A stretch of DNA of 32,562 bases from Acidimicrobiaceae bacterium (lineage in GTDB: Bacteria; Actinomycetota; Acidimicrobiia; Acidimicrobiales; Palsa-688), in contig JAUTXN010000371.1 in the NCBI GenBank assembly GCA_030838045.1, positions 1-32,562 of the forward strand, read 5' to 3'. The first letter of the stretch is position 1; the number at the start of each line of letters is the position of its first letter. Positions 1-6,655 of the stretch are shown here, piece by piece. The notes beneath the pieces are model-generated. The model had not been told where the DNA came from. It did not search any database and was given only the letters and a program-made list of their open reading frames with translations. The position numbers and the translations under genes were made by a program.

Positions 1-349
1 GGTCACGCATGGAGAACACGCCGATGAGGGCGCCGGCGTCGTCGACCACGACCAGGTGGCGGAATCCCCGGTCGCGCATGATCTGGGCCGCTTCCCGCAC
101 CGACATCGTCGCCGGCGCGGTCAGCAGTCGCCGGGACAGGTAGTCGGCGACGTTGCGGGTCGATCCGTCGGCCCCCTGGGCGTAGGCCCGCATCACGTCG
201 CGGTCGGTCACGATGCCGACCGGCTTCCGGTCGACCAGCACCACCGCCGAGCCGACGCCCCGTTCGACCATTCCGACGGCGGCATCCCGCAGGCTGTCGT
301 CTTCCTTGACGGTGAGCACTGCCCGTGTGGTCAGCGGTCCGATTTCCAT
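1..349 (-). CDS. CBS-domain protein, 3' end cut by window edge
   Basis: The reading frame runs from an ATG at 349 off the left edge, giving about 116 residues. It is missing from the ORF track, presumably because no stop lies inside the window. Two CBS repeats are visible: the first at about residues 8-60, containing VGIVTDRDVMRAYAQG, and the second starting near residue 70, with RHLVVVDDAGALIGVFSMRD at the cut end. CBS pairs bind adenosyl ligands and usually sense energy state; stand-alone pairs of this size are common in actinobacteria. The start is supported by a GAGGAG ribosome-binding site just upstream. The gene is divergent from the NuoF-like gene and shares with it a short intergenic region holding a perfect palindrome, so the two may be co-regulated. 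The specific ligand and partner cannot be read from the sequence. Confidence 0.85.
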   Translation of the reverse strand, partial: MEIGPLTTRAVLTVKEDDSLRDAAVGMVERGVGSAVVLVDRKPVGIVTDRDVMRAYAQGADGSTRNVADYLSRRLLTAPATMSVREAAQIMRDRGFRHLVVVDDAGALIGVFSMRD

Positions 350-402
350 GCGGTCTCCTCGCAGCTTCGTCCCCCCCAGCGTAGCGCCCGGTTGCGGGCC
401 TT

Positions 403-428
403 CTTGTGAACGTGAACACGTTCACAAG
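403..428. promoter_or_regulatory. 26-bp perfect palindrome, probable repressor operator
   Basis: The arms CTTGTGAACGTG (403-414) and CACGTTCACAAG (417-428) are exact inverted repeats separated by AA. The site lies 18 bp before the NuoF-like start and about 50 bp before the divergent CBS gene start, so a bound dimer would block one or both promoters. Its length and near-zero spacer suit a TetR-type or similar dimeric repressor. The half-sites do not have the CRP spacing. No candidate regulator gene is adjacent in the window. Confidence 0.7.
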
Positions 429-446
429 GGGAGTAGACTTCTGGCC

Positions 447-1859
447 ATGACGCTCGTCCACCGGGTGCTGTACCCGTCCCCGATCATGTCCCTGCAGGAA
501 TACCTGACCCGGGGGGGTGGGACCGGTATCGAGGCCGCCCGGGAGATGACCGCGGCCGCGATCGTCGAGCGGGTGCTCGCCTCCGGCCTGCGGGGCCGGG
601 GCGGGGCCGGTTTCCCCACCGGCCGCAAGTGGCAGACCGGCGCCGAGAACCTTTCGCCGTCGGCGCCGACCACGGTGATCGTGAACGCCGCCGAGGGTGA
701 GCCGGGCACGTTCAAGGACCGCACCATCCTGCGCCGCAACCCCTACCTCCCATTGGAGGGCGCGCTCATCGCGGCGCGGGCAGTCGGTGCGGACTACGTG
801 ATCTTCGCCATGAAGCGGGCGTTCGAGGGCGAGATCGACCGGATGCGCGCCGCCATCGAGGACGTCTCCGACGCCGGATGGGCCGAGGGCATCACGCTGA
901 AGGTCTTCGAAGGCCCCGACGAATACCTCTACGGCGAGGAAAGCGCCCTGCTCGAGACGATCGACGGCCGCTGGCCCTTCCCCCGGGTGGTCCCCACCTT
1001 CCGCCGGGGCCTGCGAGGCGCCGCCATGGTCGACACGCCCGACGATTCGCCCGCCTTGGTCAACAACACCGAAACCCTGGCCAACGTGGCCCGTATCGTG
1101 GCCCGTGGTCCCGCTTGGTTCCGCACCGTGGGCACGCCCCAGTCGCCGGGGACCATGGTGTGCACCGTCACCGGTTCGACCAGACGGCACGGCGTCGGCG
1201 AGGTCCGGATGGGCACGCCCTTGGGTGAGGTCATCACGGCCATCGGCGGCGGACCCCGTCGTGGTCGGCAGATCAAGGCGGTCCTGTCGGGCGTGGCCAA
1301 CCGGGTGATCTCGGGCACCATGCTCGACACCCCGGTGAGCTACGAAGGCATGTCGGCCATCGGCAGCGGTCTGGGGTCGGGGGCGTTCATCGTTCTCGAC
1401 GACACCGTCGACATGGCTGCGGTGGCGGCGGGCGTGGCCCGCTTCCTGGCGGTGGAGTCGTGCGGGCAGTGTTCCCCGTGCAAGCTGGACGGCATGACGC
1501 TGTCGAACCGGCTCGCTTCGGTGAGCCGTTCCGACGCCCACGACTACGACATCGCCGAGATCCAAAAACGCATCGGCACCGTCGCCGACCGGTCGCGGTG
1601 CTTCCTCGCGACCCAGCAACAGGTCGTCCTGGAGAGCATCCTCGAACAGTTCCCCGAGGAGTTCGACTCCCACGTCTCCGGCGTCACCGAGGCGACGGAA
1701 CCGGCGCTCATCTCCGAACTGCTCGACATCCGAGACGGCAAGGCGATCCTCGACGTGCGCCACCTCGGCAAGCAGCCCGACTGGAGCTACCACACCCTGG
1801 ACTCCGGAAGCGTGCCCGTCGAGTTGTACACCGGGCGCACCCCTCCCTGGCAGCGCTAG
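447..1859 (+). CDS. NuoF-like NADH-binding FMN/Fe-S flavoprotein, stand-alone
   Basis: This 470-residue protein belongs to the NuoF/HoxF 51-kDa family, which takes electrons from NADH through FMN to a [4Fe-4S] cluster. The FMN/NADH glycine-rich motif GRGGAGFPTGRKW lies at about residues 50-62, followed by GEPGTFKDR and YLYGEESALLETIDGRWPFP. The cluster ligands are C339, C342 and C345 (SCGQCSPC) plus C385 (SRCFLA), so the core is intact. The track ORF opens at 213; the ATG at 447 is chosen because it begins the homologous region, follows a GGGGAG sequence, and leaves the operator upstream. No nuoE, nuoG or other complex I gene is adjacent, so it probably serves another oxidoreductase or a ferredoxin rather than complex I. 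About 60 C-terminal residues beyond the cluster region do not match a motif I know. The electron acceptor is unknown. Confidence 0.88.
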   Translation: MTLVHRVLYPSPIMSLQEYLTRGGGTGIEAAREMTAAAIVERVLASGLRGRGGAGFPTGRKWQTGAENLSPSAPTTVIVNAAEGEPGTFKDRTILRRNPYLPLEGALIAARAVGADYVIFAMKRAFEGEIDRMRAAIEDVSDAGWAEGITLKVFEGPDEYLYGEESALLETIDGRWPFPRVVPTFRRGLRGAAMVDTPDDSPALVNNTETLANVARIVARGPAWFRTVGTPQSPGTMVCTVTGSTRRHGVGEVRMGTPLGEVITAIGGGPRRGRQIKAVLSGVANRVISGTMLDTPVSYEGMSAIGSGLGSGAFIVLDDTVDMAAVAAGVARFLAVESCGQCSPCKLDGMTLSNRLASVSRSDAHDYDIAEIQKRIGTVADRSRCFLATQQQVVLESILEQFPEEFDSHVSGVTEATEPALISELLDIRDGKAILDVRHLGKQPDWSYHTLDSGSVPVELYTGRTPPWQR

Positions 1860-1938
1860 CTCCCACGGGGAGCACAGTGGCCGGCTCCGGCGGCACCGCC
1901 CGAGCTGGGTGGCCGTGGCGCCGCGGCCCATCGATGGT

Positions 1939-1986
1939 AGTTCTCCCGGCTTTTGGCGGTCTTGCCATCGCAGGCCCGGGAGAACT
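1939..1986. repeat. 11-bp inverted repeat with competing hairpins downstream of nuoF-like gene
   Basis: AGTTCTCCCGG (1939-1949) is the exact complement of CCGGGAGAACT (1976-1986). The right arm can instead pair with CTCCCGG at 1988-1994 in a 7-bp stem with loop AACTG, so two mutually exclusive hairpins are possible. The element lies 80 bp after the NuoF-like stop and directly beside the 3' end of the group II intron remnant. It could be a terminator for the NuoF-like gene or part of the intron target site. There is no clear T tract. Confidence 0.5.
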
Positions 1987-1990
1987 GCTC

Positions 1991-2058
1991 CCGGTAGGGA
2001 CCGCGCCTACGGGCGGTCCCGGTCAGATCCAGGAAGCGGAATTACCGCACTGGGCCTC
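1991..2058 (-). mobile_element. Degenerate 3' end of a group II intron (domain V/VI-like)
   Basis: Read on the minus strand directly after the reverse-transcriptase fragment, this stretch gives a hairpin of about 34 nt containing GCCCAGTGCGGTAATTCCGC (about 2025-2058). A second stem follows, GGGACCGC paired with GCGGTCCC (1997-2004 and 2013-2020), and its 3' side continues as CCCTACCGG. The order, ORF C-terminus then a small hairpin then a stem with an unpaired A, is that of domains V and VI of bacterial group II introns. The domain V copy appears damaged, because its second strand is shortened. The assignment rests on position and general resemblance and needs a covariance-model search. Confidence 0.5.
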
Positions 2059-2310
2059 AGGTACGACCCTCGAAACGGACCTCCGGGTCGCGATGACATT
2101 CATGCGGTCCCAGTTCAGGCGATGGCGTTGACTGCGTCGCCGTAGCGACGCCAGCCAGTGCCGTATCACCTGGTTCCGGAAATTCTCGTACATCTTGACA
2201 AACGGGCGTGGCCCCATGCGGCTCCTCGGGGCTGTGACTTCACTCAGCCCAAGCCGCCGCAGTCGTGCTCGTGCATCTCGGACGCCGACCGCTGCACGGA
2301 TTGTGTCCAC
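2023..2310 (-). pseudogene. C-terminal fragment of group II intron reverse transcriptase/maturase
   Basis: The open frame encodes 95 residues, of which about residues 35-75 match the C-terminal maturase tail of group II intron proteins: ENFRNQVIRHWLASLRRRSQ followed by RHRLNWDRMN, the classic W-x-RRSQ-x-R-x-W-x-R pattern. Intact proteins of this family are several hundred residues long and carry reverse-transcriptase blocks with YADD. None of that is present upstream, so the 5' part of the intron and its ORF is deleted. Homology also stops before the last 20 residues, where the frame runs through the domain V-like hairpin. The fragment cannot encode an active retroelement protein. It marks a past intron insertion at this junction between the NuoF-like gene and the cysteine hydrolase gene. 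Confidence 0.75.
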
Positions 2311-2433
2311 TCACGCAGAGCAGGGCTTGGGGTGAATCAGGGTATCTGGCGAAATCGGGGCAGCACCGTCACGCTGAAAGGCCAGTCGATAGCCTTATCT
2401 TTTCGAACGCTACTGCCGCCGAGAAGGATCATG

Positions 2434-3075
2434 ATGAGCAACCGGTCGCTTGTCGTCATTGACGTCCAGAACGAGTACGTGACTGGGAGGCTGCCCATCG
2501 GTTATCCGGATGTGGTGGAGAGCCTGAAAAACGTAGGCGCCGCCATGGACGCCGCCGCAGCGGCGCGCATTCCCATCGTCGTGGTCCAGCAGGTTGCCCC
2601 TGATGGATCGCCGATCTTCGCTCGGGGCAGCCATGGCCACGAGCTGCACGAGGTGGTCGCTAATCGCAGTTATAACCATCTTGTCGAAAAGATGTTGCCA
2701 TCGGCCTTCACCGGCACCGACTTGGCCGACTGGCTTACCGCGCGTGATATCGACACGATCGCCATTGCCGGATACATGACCCAGAACTGCGACGAGTCAA
2801 CGGCGCGAGATGCCGTCCACCGGGGACTGGCTGTGGAATTCCTGTCCGACGCCACCGGCACTTTGGCCATGGCTAACCGTGCGGGCTCGGTGAGCGCGGA
2901 GGACTTGCACCGCGCCGTCCTCGTCGTTCTGCAGTCTCGGTTCGCGGCTGTCGGCACGACACAGGAATGGACGAACGCCATCCGCGGCGGGACCCCGTTG
3001 GAGCGGCCCAACATCTTTTCAAGCACCGAGGCCGGCCGCGCCGCTGCCCGCATGAACGATGCCCATCCAGCATGA
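2434..3075 (+). CDS. Isochorismatase-family cysteine hydrolase
   Basis: The 213-residue protein has the single-domain layout of the isochorismatase-like cysteine hydrolase fold. Its catalytic triad is complete: D10 in VVIDVQNEY, K86 in VEKMLPSAF and C119 in GYMTQNCDESTARDA, followed by the conserved ARDA helix. The family hydrolyses amides or related bonds (nicotinamidase, N-carbamoylsarcosine amidase, isochorismatase and many of unknown substrate). The sequence does not fix the substrate, and no pathway partner is adjacent. Two in-frame ATGs sit at 2431 and 2434; GAAGGA at 2423-2428 is 5 nt from the second and only 2 nt from the first, so 2434 is preferred. By eye, this gene is less GC-rich than the minus-strand core, which fits acquisition. 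It lies between an intron remnant and a region without recognisable genes. Confidence 0.85.
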   Translation: MSNRSLVVIDVQNEYVTGRLPIGYPDVVESLKNVGAAMDAAAAARIPIVVVQQVAPDGSPIFARGSHGHELHEVVANRSYNHLVEKMLPSAFTGTDLADWLTARDIDTIAIAGYMTQNCDESTARDAVHRGLAVEFLSDATGTLAMANRAGSVSAEDLHRAVLVVLQSRFAAVGTTQEWTNAIRGGTPLERPNIFSSTEAGRAAARMNDAHPA

Positions 3076-3352
3076 CGCCATGCCCGAGGTGGTGGGCGTC
3101 AGTCGTCGAAACGGGGTGGTCCGGAGCACCCAGATGGTCCGTTCTGGTGCAGAAGGAAACCAAGCCCCTGCTGGTCGTTATCGGCGTCGAACTCAGTGCT
3201 GGCTTTGTGTCCGCTGCATCAAAACCGTGGTCTGCATCCGCGCTGAAAATTCCTCGATCTACAGGCTGGTGGGTGGCCCACTTCCACCAAACCCGACCTG
3301 TACGAACTGACCACCTTCCCTGTCGCCGATGCCCAACACGCCGCAAATCGTC
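3076..3352. other. Intergenic, no recognised gene
   Basis: Open frames cross this stretch on both strands (for example 2967..3512 plus), but their products are of arbitrary composition, lack motifs, and overlap the end of the hydrolase gene. I see no RNA gene or mobile-element end. The right boundary is the hairpin that ends the convergent secreted-protein gene. Confidence 0.5.
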
Positions 3353-3381
3353 GCTGACACCCGACAGGGCCGGGTGTCAGC
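3353..3381 (-). terminator. Strong hairpin at the end of the secreted-protein gene
   Basis: GCTGACACCCG (3353-3363) pairs perfectly with CGGGTGTCAGC (3371-3381) around the loop ACAGGGC, giving an 11-bp stem. On the minus strand the hairpin begins within the last codons of the gene and includes its TGA stop. No proper U tract follows, so it is probably an actinobacterial-type terminator lacking a U tract. It may also act on transcripts from the plus-strand hydrolase gene. Confidence 0.6.
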
Positions 3382-3856
3382 AGACGCGAATGGAGTTGAC
3401 CGGGTCCCAGCCAACTATCGAGCCGTCGCCCCTGGGCAGGATGTACTGGAGGTGTCCAGCCCACGGTGTCATCTTCTGCAGGATCCGGCCTGAGCCGTTG
3501 TACCCGGCGTAGTAGGTCGTGGTGACGCCGCCAGTTTGATCGTCAATGACGAAACTCTCGCCGTCAAGGCCGCTGGCCCAGAGGCCGCTGCGCCAGTAGC
3601 TGAGGTTGTAGACCCCGCAAGAGAGGAACTTGAACTCCCACCAACTGTTGTAGGTGCTGCTCGCCACATAGGCACACAGGTAGCCCGATGAGCACTGGCG
3701 AGAAGAGACGCTGTTGCCGACCCATATGCGCTGTACTCCTGGCGAAGTACCCGGTTCGGGATTCGCTGCGTTTGCGATCGGTGCCGAAACCAGCGGCCCT
3801 GCGATAGCGGACACACTGATTGCTGTGACGAAGACAAGCTTCTTCCACGACTTCAT
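3377..3856 (-). CDS. Secreted protein resembling peptidase inhibitor family I36
   Basis: The 159-residue product begins with a Sec signal peptide: MKSWKK, a hydrophobic stretch to about residue 25, and a likely cleavage site after the alanines near residue 31 (PIANAA). The mature part has four cysteines. The segment QCSSGYLCAYVASSTYNSWW followed by SCGVYNLSYW resembles the small beta-gamma-crystallin-like I36 inhibitors of Streptomyces, which usually read C-P-x-G-x-x-C-x-y and later S-V-x-N. The final residue is a cysteine, and two disulphides are plausible. It may inhibit extracellular proteases, but the similarity is limited, so the function is tentative. The ATG is preceded only by a weak GGGG element. 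Further upstream CGGGAC-GTTT-GTCCCG forms a small hairpin at 3883-3898. The gene is alone on the minus strand within the accessory region. Confidence 0.72.
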   Translation of the reverse strand: MKSWKKLVFVTAISVSAIAGPLVSAPIANAANPEPGTSPGVQRIWVGNSVSSRQCSSGYLCAYVASSTYNSWWEFKFLSCGVYNLSYWRSGLWASGLDGESFVIDDQTGGVTTTYYAGYNGSGRILQKMTPWAGHLQYILPRGDGSIVGWDPVNSIRVC

Positions 3857-4527
3857 TGGGAGCCCCGATTTCCGCCGACTGCCGGGACGTTTGTCCCGCT
3901 AGCACCCAAGGTACAGCGTGGGCGGCTGTCCTCCCGGCCCTGTAGGACGACGGGAGCATGACAGTGGCGGCGTCATGCAACTGATAGTCGCTCGAACCGT
4001 TGATCGAGCAAGGTGTGGTCGCAGCGCTTTTCTGTGTGATCGACGTTGGGCACTGAGATTTCTTGGGTCGTCAGCCGGGGCGGGCCGGTTGCGCTCGTTT
4101 ATGAATTCGCGGTTCGTTGCCAGGCCGCCATCGCAACGCTGGTCCCGGCCCCGATTCTGCGCGGGCTACCCGGCGGGTGACTTCGCCGGTCGCAGCACCC
4201 AAGGAGGGCAACTCGCTGGCTCTGGAAGCAGCGAAATGCCCGGGTATGACCCCAAGAGCGGCAGTCGCTGGCACCGTGTGTGGCTGACGGCCTCGAGCCA
4301 CTCTGCTCTACCCAGCTTTGGCGAGACGGAGGCGGGCTAACAGAGATGCGCTATGAGCTTGAATGTCGCTGGGTTGGCCGACCAGACGGCGACTGCCCCT
4401 TGACCGGCACGTGAGGACCGCTCACGACAAACCTCGTTCGTGGCCGACGACACCTCATTGCCAAGTCTGCTCGCCCGATCTTTCCCCGTCTTGGAAGGAT
4501 CGGCGCCTGCGGTCCGTCCAAGTCGAT
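3857..4527. other. 670-bp region without a recognisable gene
   Basis: The open frames here (3918..4340 plus, 4071..4301 minus, 4337..4543 minus) give products rich in Arg, Ser, Pro and Gly with no family resemblance, signal peptide or membrane segment that I can recognise. Only a short hairpin at 3883-3898, near the start of the secreted-protein gene, stands out. The stretch may be eroded former coding sequence. Confidence 0.5.
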
Positions 4528-5342
4528 ATGAACGCCTACACAACGCCCGTCGTCAAGCGTCTCTCGGTCGCGGTCGCTGCGGCCACCGTGACACGACATC
4601 CCTCGGGAGTGGCCGCTTCCCTTCCCGTCCCAACCACGGCCGGGGCCTCCGCCAATCGTGCTGCCCGAACATCGATCACGACTGCCACTCCTTCCGCCCG
4701 GACGTCGAACGCGAACGCTGCGGCATCGGGCGACGCCCGGGGCGCGACGGCGGGCCCCGGCGCCACGACCGGCGATGCGTCGGTCACGGCCCTGCAGCAG
4801 CGCCTCGCCACCCTGGGATACGACGTGGGGGCCGCCGACGGTCGAATCGGTGAACGCACGACGGCGTCGGTGATGGCCTTTCAGAAGGTTGAGGGCCTGG
4901 CGCGCACCGGAACTGCCGGACCAGAGGTCACCGCCGCCCTGGCCAAGGCCGTGCCCCCGCGCCCGCTGGTCCCCGGCGGCGAGGCCACCCGTGTCGAGAT
5001 CGACCTCAGCCGACAAGTACTTCTTTTCTTCGACCAGGGCCGCCTGGCCCGCATCCTCCCGGTTTCGACTGGGTCCCGCCAGCGCTGCTGTCATGCGGGC
5101 GTCTGCCAGAACGCCATCACTCCCAAAGGGGCCTTCCACGTCGGCCGGAAGTGAGAGGCGTCGACCCCGGCCCGCTCGGGGTGCTCTACGACCCGATGTA
5201 CATCAACGGAGGAATCGCCATCCATGGCGCCCCGTCGGTACCCGCTACCCCCGCGTCGCATGGCTGCGCCCGCATCCCGATGTACGCCGCCGCCAGCTTC
5301 TTCGACCAGGTTGCATCTGGGACCGCGGTCTACGTGGTTTGA
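4528..5342 (+). pseudogene. L,D-transpeptidase (PG-binding + YkuD) broken by a frameshift
   Basis: From the ATG at 4528 the frame encodes an Ala/Thr-rich N-terminus of about 80 residues, then a peptidoglycan-binding type 1 domain at about residues 85-140 (LQQRLATLGYDVGAADGRIG, then FQKVEGL). The beginning of a YkuD domain follows, with VEIDLSRQVLLFFDQGRL and ITPKGAFHVGRK. It hits TGA at 5152. The rest of YkuD continues in another frame from about 5151: LGVLYDPMYINGGIAIHGAP and the catalytic SHGCARIPM with its cysteine at 5265-5267, ending at TGA 5340-5342. Intact enzymes make 3-3 cross-links in the cell wall or anchor proteins to it. One net missing base explains the break, so this is either a pseudogene or a sequencing error. 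The N-terminal signal also looks eroded. The stop overlaps the next ATG as TGATG. Confidence 0.8.
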
Positions 5343-5863
5343 TGACCCGGTGGCGGCGCTGGCAAGTCGGGTGGCTGCAGCGCCGGCCGGCTGGTTCCGC
5401 CGCCCGGAGGCACTCGGGTGGCTCCGGCGCCTGCAGGCGACGCTCGTCATGTCCCTGGCCGCCTCGAAACCACAGCGAGGTCGACGCCACGGTGGTCGCC
5501 CAGGCCCGTACCGGTGACGTCGGGGCCTTCGGCCACATCGTCGACCACTACGACCGGCGTCTGCGGGCCCTGGCCTACGGTCTCCTCGGCGAGCGCGACC
5601 TCATGGACGACGTACTCCAAGAGGTCTACGTGAAGGCGTTCCGGGCCCTTCCCCGCTTCAAGGGCGACGCCTCGCTCGGCACCTGGCTCTTCCGTATCAC
5701 CTACAACACCTGTATCGACGAGCTGCGCGGCAATCCGAAGGTGGTCCGTCTCTTCGCCGATGGACCCGGCGGACACGACCCGCCCTCCCCGGCTGCCGGC
5801 CCCGACGTCGCCATCGGCCGCCACGACCTGGCCGCGACGCTCGCCACATTGAAACCCGACCAG
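5342..5863 (+). pseudogene. ECF sigma factor, region 2 only, region 4 lost
   Basis: From about 5480 the frame encodes DATVVAQARTGDVGAFGHIV, then DDVLQEVYVKAFRALPRFKG and ASLGTWLFRITYNTCIDELR. Together these make a complete sigma region 2 of the extracytoplasmic-function type (core binding and -10 recognition). Region 4 should start at LAATLATLKPDQ, but homology stops after that Q near 5863. The -35-binding helix-turn-helix is absent, so it should not work as a normal sigma factor. The start is uncertain: the in-frame ATG at 5342 overlaps the preceding stop, yet residues between it and 5480 look unlike sigma factors. The frame does not close and runs on into the downstream lipoprotein gene. 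It may once have formed a pair with the L,D-transpeptidase. Confidence 0.78.
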
Positions 5864-6070
5864 CTCGCCTCGGCGCAGCGAGCGCCCAACCCCGGGTGCT
5901 GCGGAGTGACACGTTCGAAGTCGCCTGGCTCCCCCGACCGCGGCGCCATAGGAATGACCACGATGTCAGCGATCCAACTCAGACCACTGGCCGCCATCTC
6001 GCGCACTAGGTCAGACGCCGGTCAAGCCATTACGGGACGACACGGATTCCACCTCAAGAAAGCAGCTTCA
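5864..6070. other. Junction segment between sigma fragment and lipoprotein gene
   Basis: This roughly 200-bp stretch replaces the missing end of the sigma gene. Its plus-strand translation is unremarkable. On the minus strand an ORF starting at 6006 gives MREMAASGLSWIADIVVIPM and then APRSGEPGDFERVTPQHPG, which is more protein-like than the sense frame, but I cannot assign it to a family. It could be a piece of another deleted gene captured at the deletion point. Confidence 0.35.
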
Positions 6071-6655
6071 ATGAAGGCATTCACATGCGGGCTTGCGCTG
6101 TTTGCAGTCTTGACGATCGGGGGATGTGGCCCGCAGCATAAGGCGACCTCGGAGCCGTCTTCGTCCGTTGCGTTAACCGCACCGGGGTCCCCGAAGATCG
6201 CGGCCCAGGTCGCGGGCATGAAGAAGCTGGGCTTCATGGTGGGTCGATGGGTTGGGCCCGGATGGTCGCTCGGGCAAAAAGGCGAGCGCGTGGAGTTCAC
6301 TCAGACCGAACAGGTGACCTTGCAGCTGAGCGGGGAGTTGATGACCGTCCAAGGCATCGGCCGGGTTCGGGGCATCCCGTCATTCAGCGCTTTCGCAACC
6401 GCTACGTTCGATCCGGCCACCGCCACCTACCCCTGGCAGGCCTTCAGCCAGGGTTCGAAAGTTGAGACCACGCTGGGTGTGACGGACAACCGGTTCACCT
6501 GGTCGTTCGATCCGACTCCGGGCGTCACGGTCCGATATGCCGCCACCTTCACCAAGGACACTTGGCATGAGACAGGGGAAATGTCCATTGACGGCGGTAA
6601 GACCTGGATGCCGAATCTCGACATGACCCTAAGCCGGGTCGCCGGTGCGTCTTGA
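6071..6655 (+). CDS. Lipoprotein, DUF1579-like
   Basis: The 194-residue protein starts MKAFTCGLALFAVLTIGGC: a short signal with an LTIGGC lipobox, so it should be lipidated on the cysteine and held on the outer face of the membrane. The mature part has KLGFMVGRWVGPGW near residues 50-65, a beta-rich middle (FDPATATYPWQAFSQG) and TFTKDTWHETGEMSIDGGKT near the end. This pattern, an initial G-x-W segment followed by alternating strands, resembles DUF1579-type lipocalin-like proteins of unknown ligand. The ATG at 6071 is chosen because the signal peptide begins exactly there, although the frame is open upstream into the sigma fragment. The ribosome-binding site is weak (AAGAAAG). Its stop overlaps the next ORF start by about 10 bp. 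Confidence 0.75.
   Translation: MKAFTCGLALFAVLTIGGCGPQHKATSEPSSSVALTAPGSPKIAAQVAGMKKLGFMVGRWVGPGWSLGQKGERVEFTQTEQVTLQLSGELMTVQGIGRVRGIPSFSAFATATFDPATATYPWQAFSQGSKVETTLGVTDNRFTWSFDPTPGVTVRYAATFTKDTWHETGEMSIDGGKTWMPNLDMTLSRVAGAS

Noticed and set aside
403-428. Palindrome as a CRP/FNR-type site
   Set aside because: TGTGA and TCACA are present but separated by 12 bases, where CRP needs six.
3-1931. 642-residue minus-strand ORF over the NuoF-like gene
   Set aside because: It is the antisense shadow of a gene with intact catalytic motifs; its own composition is Arg/Gly/His-rich with no family motif.
2134-2151. 7-bp hairpin GCGTCGC-CGTA-GCGACGC as a terminator
   Set aside because: It falls inside the RRRSQR codons of the maturase fragment and has no T tract on either strand.
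2967-3512. Plus-strand ORF after the cysteine hydrolase
   Set aside because: It overlaps the hydrolase end and the secreted-protein gene, and has no motif or ribosome-binding site.
5140-5160. Programmed frameshift in the L,D-transpeptidase gene
   Set aside because: No X-XXY-YYZ slippery heptamer or strong following hairpin is apparent; a plain indel is simpler.
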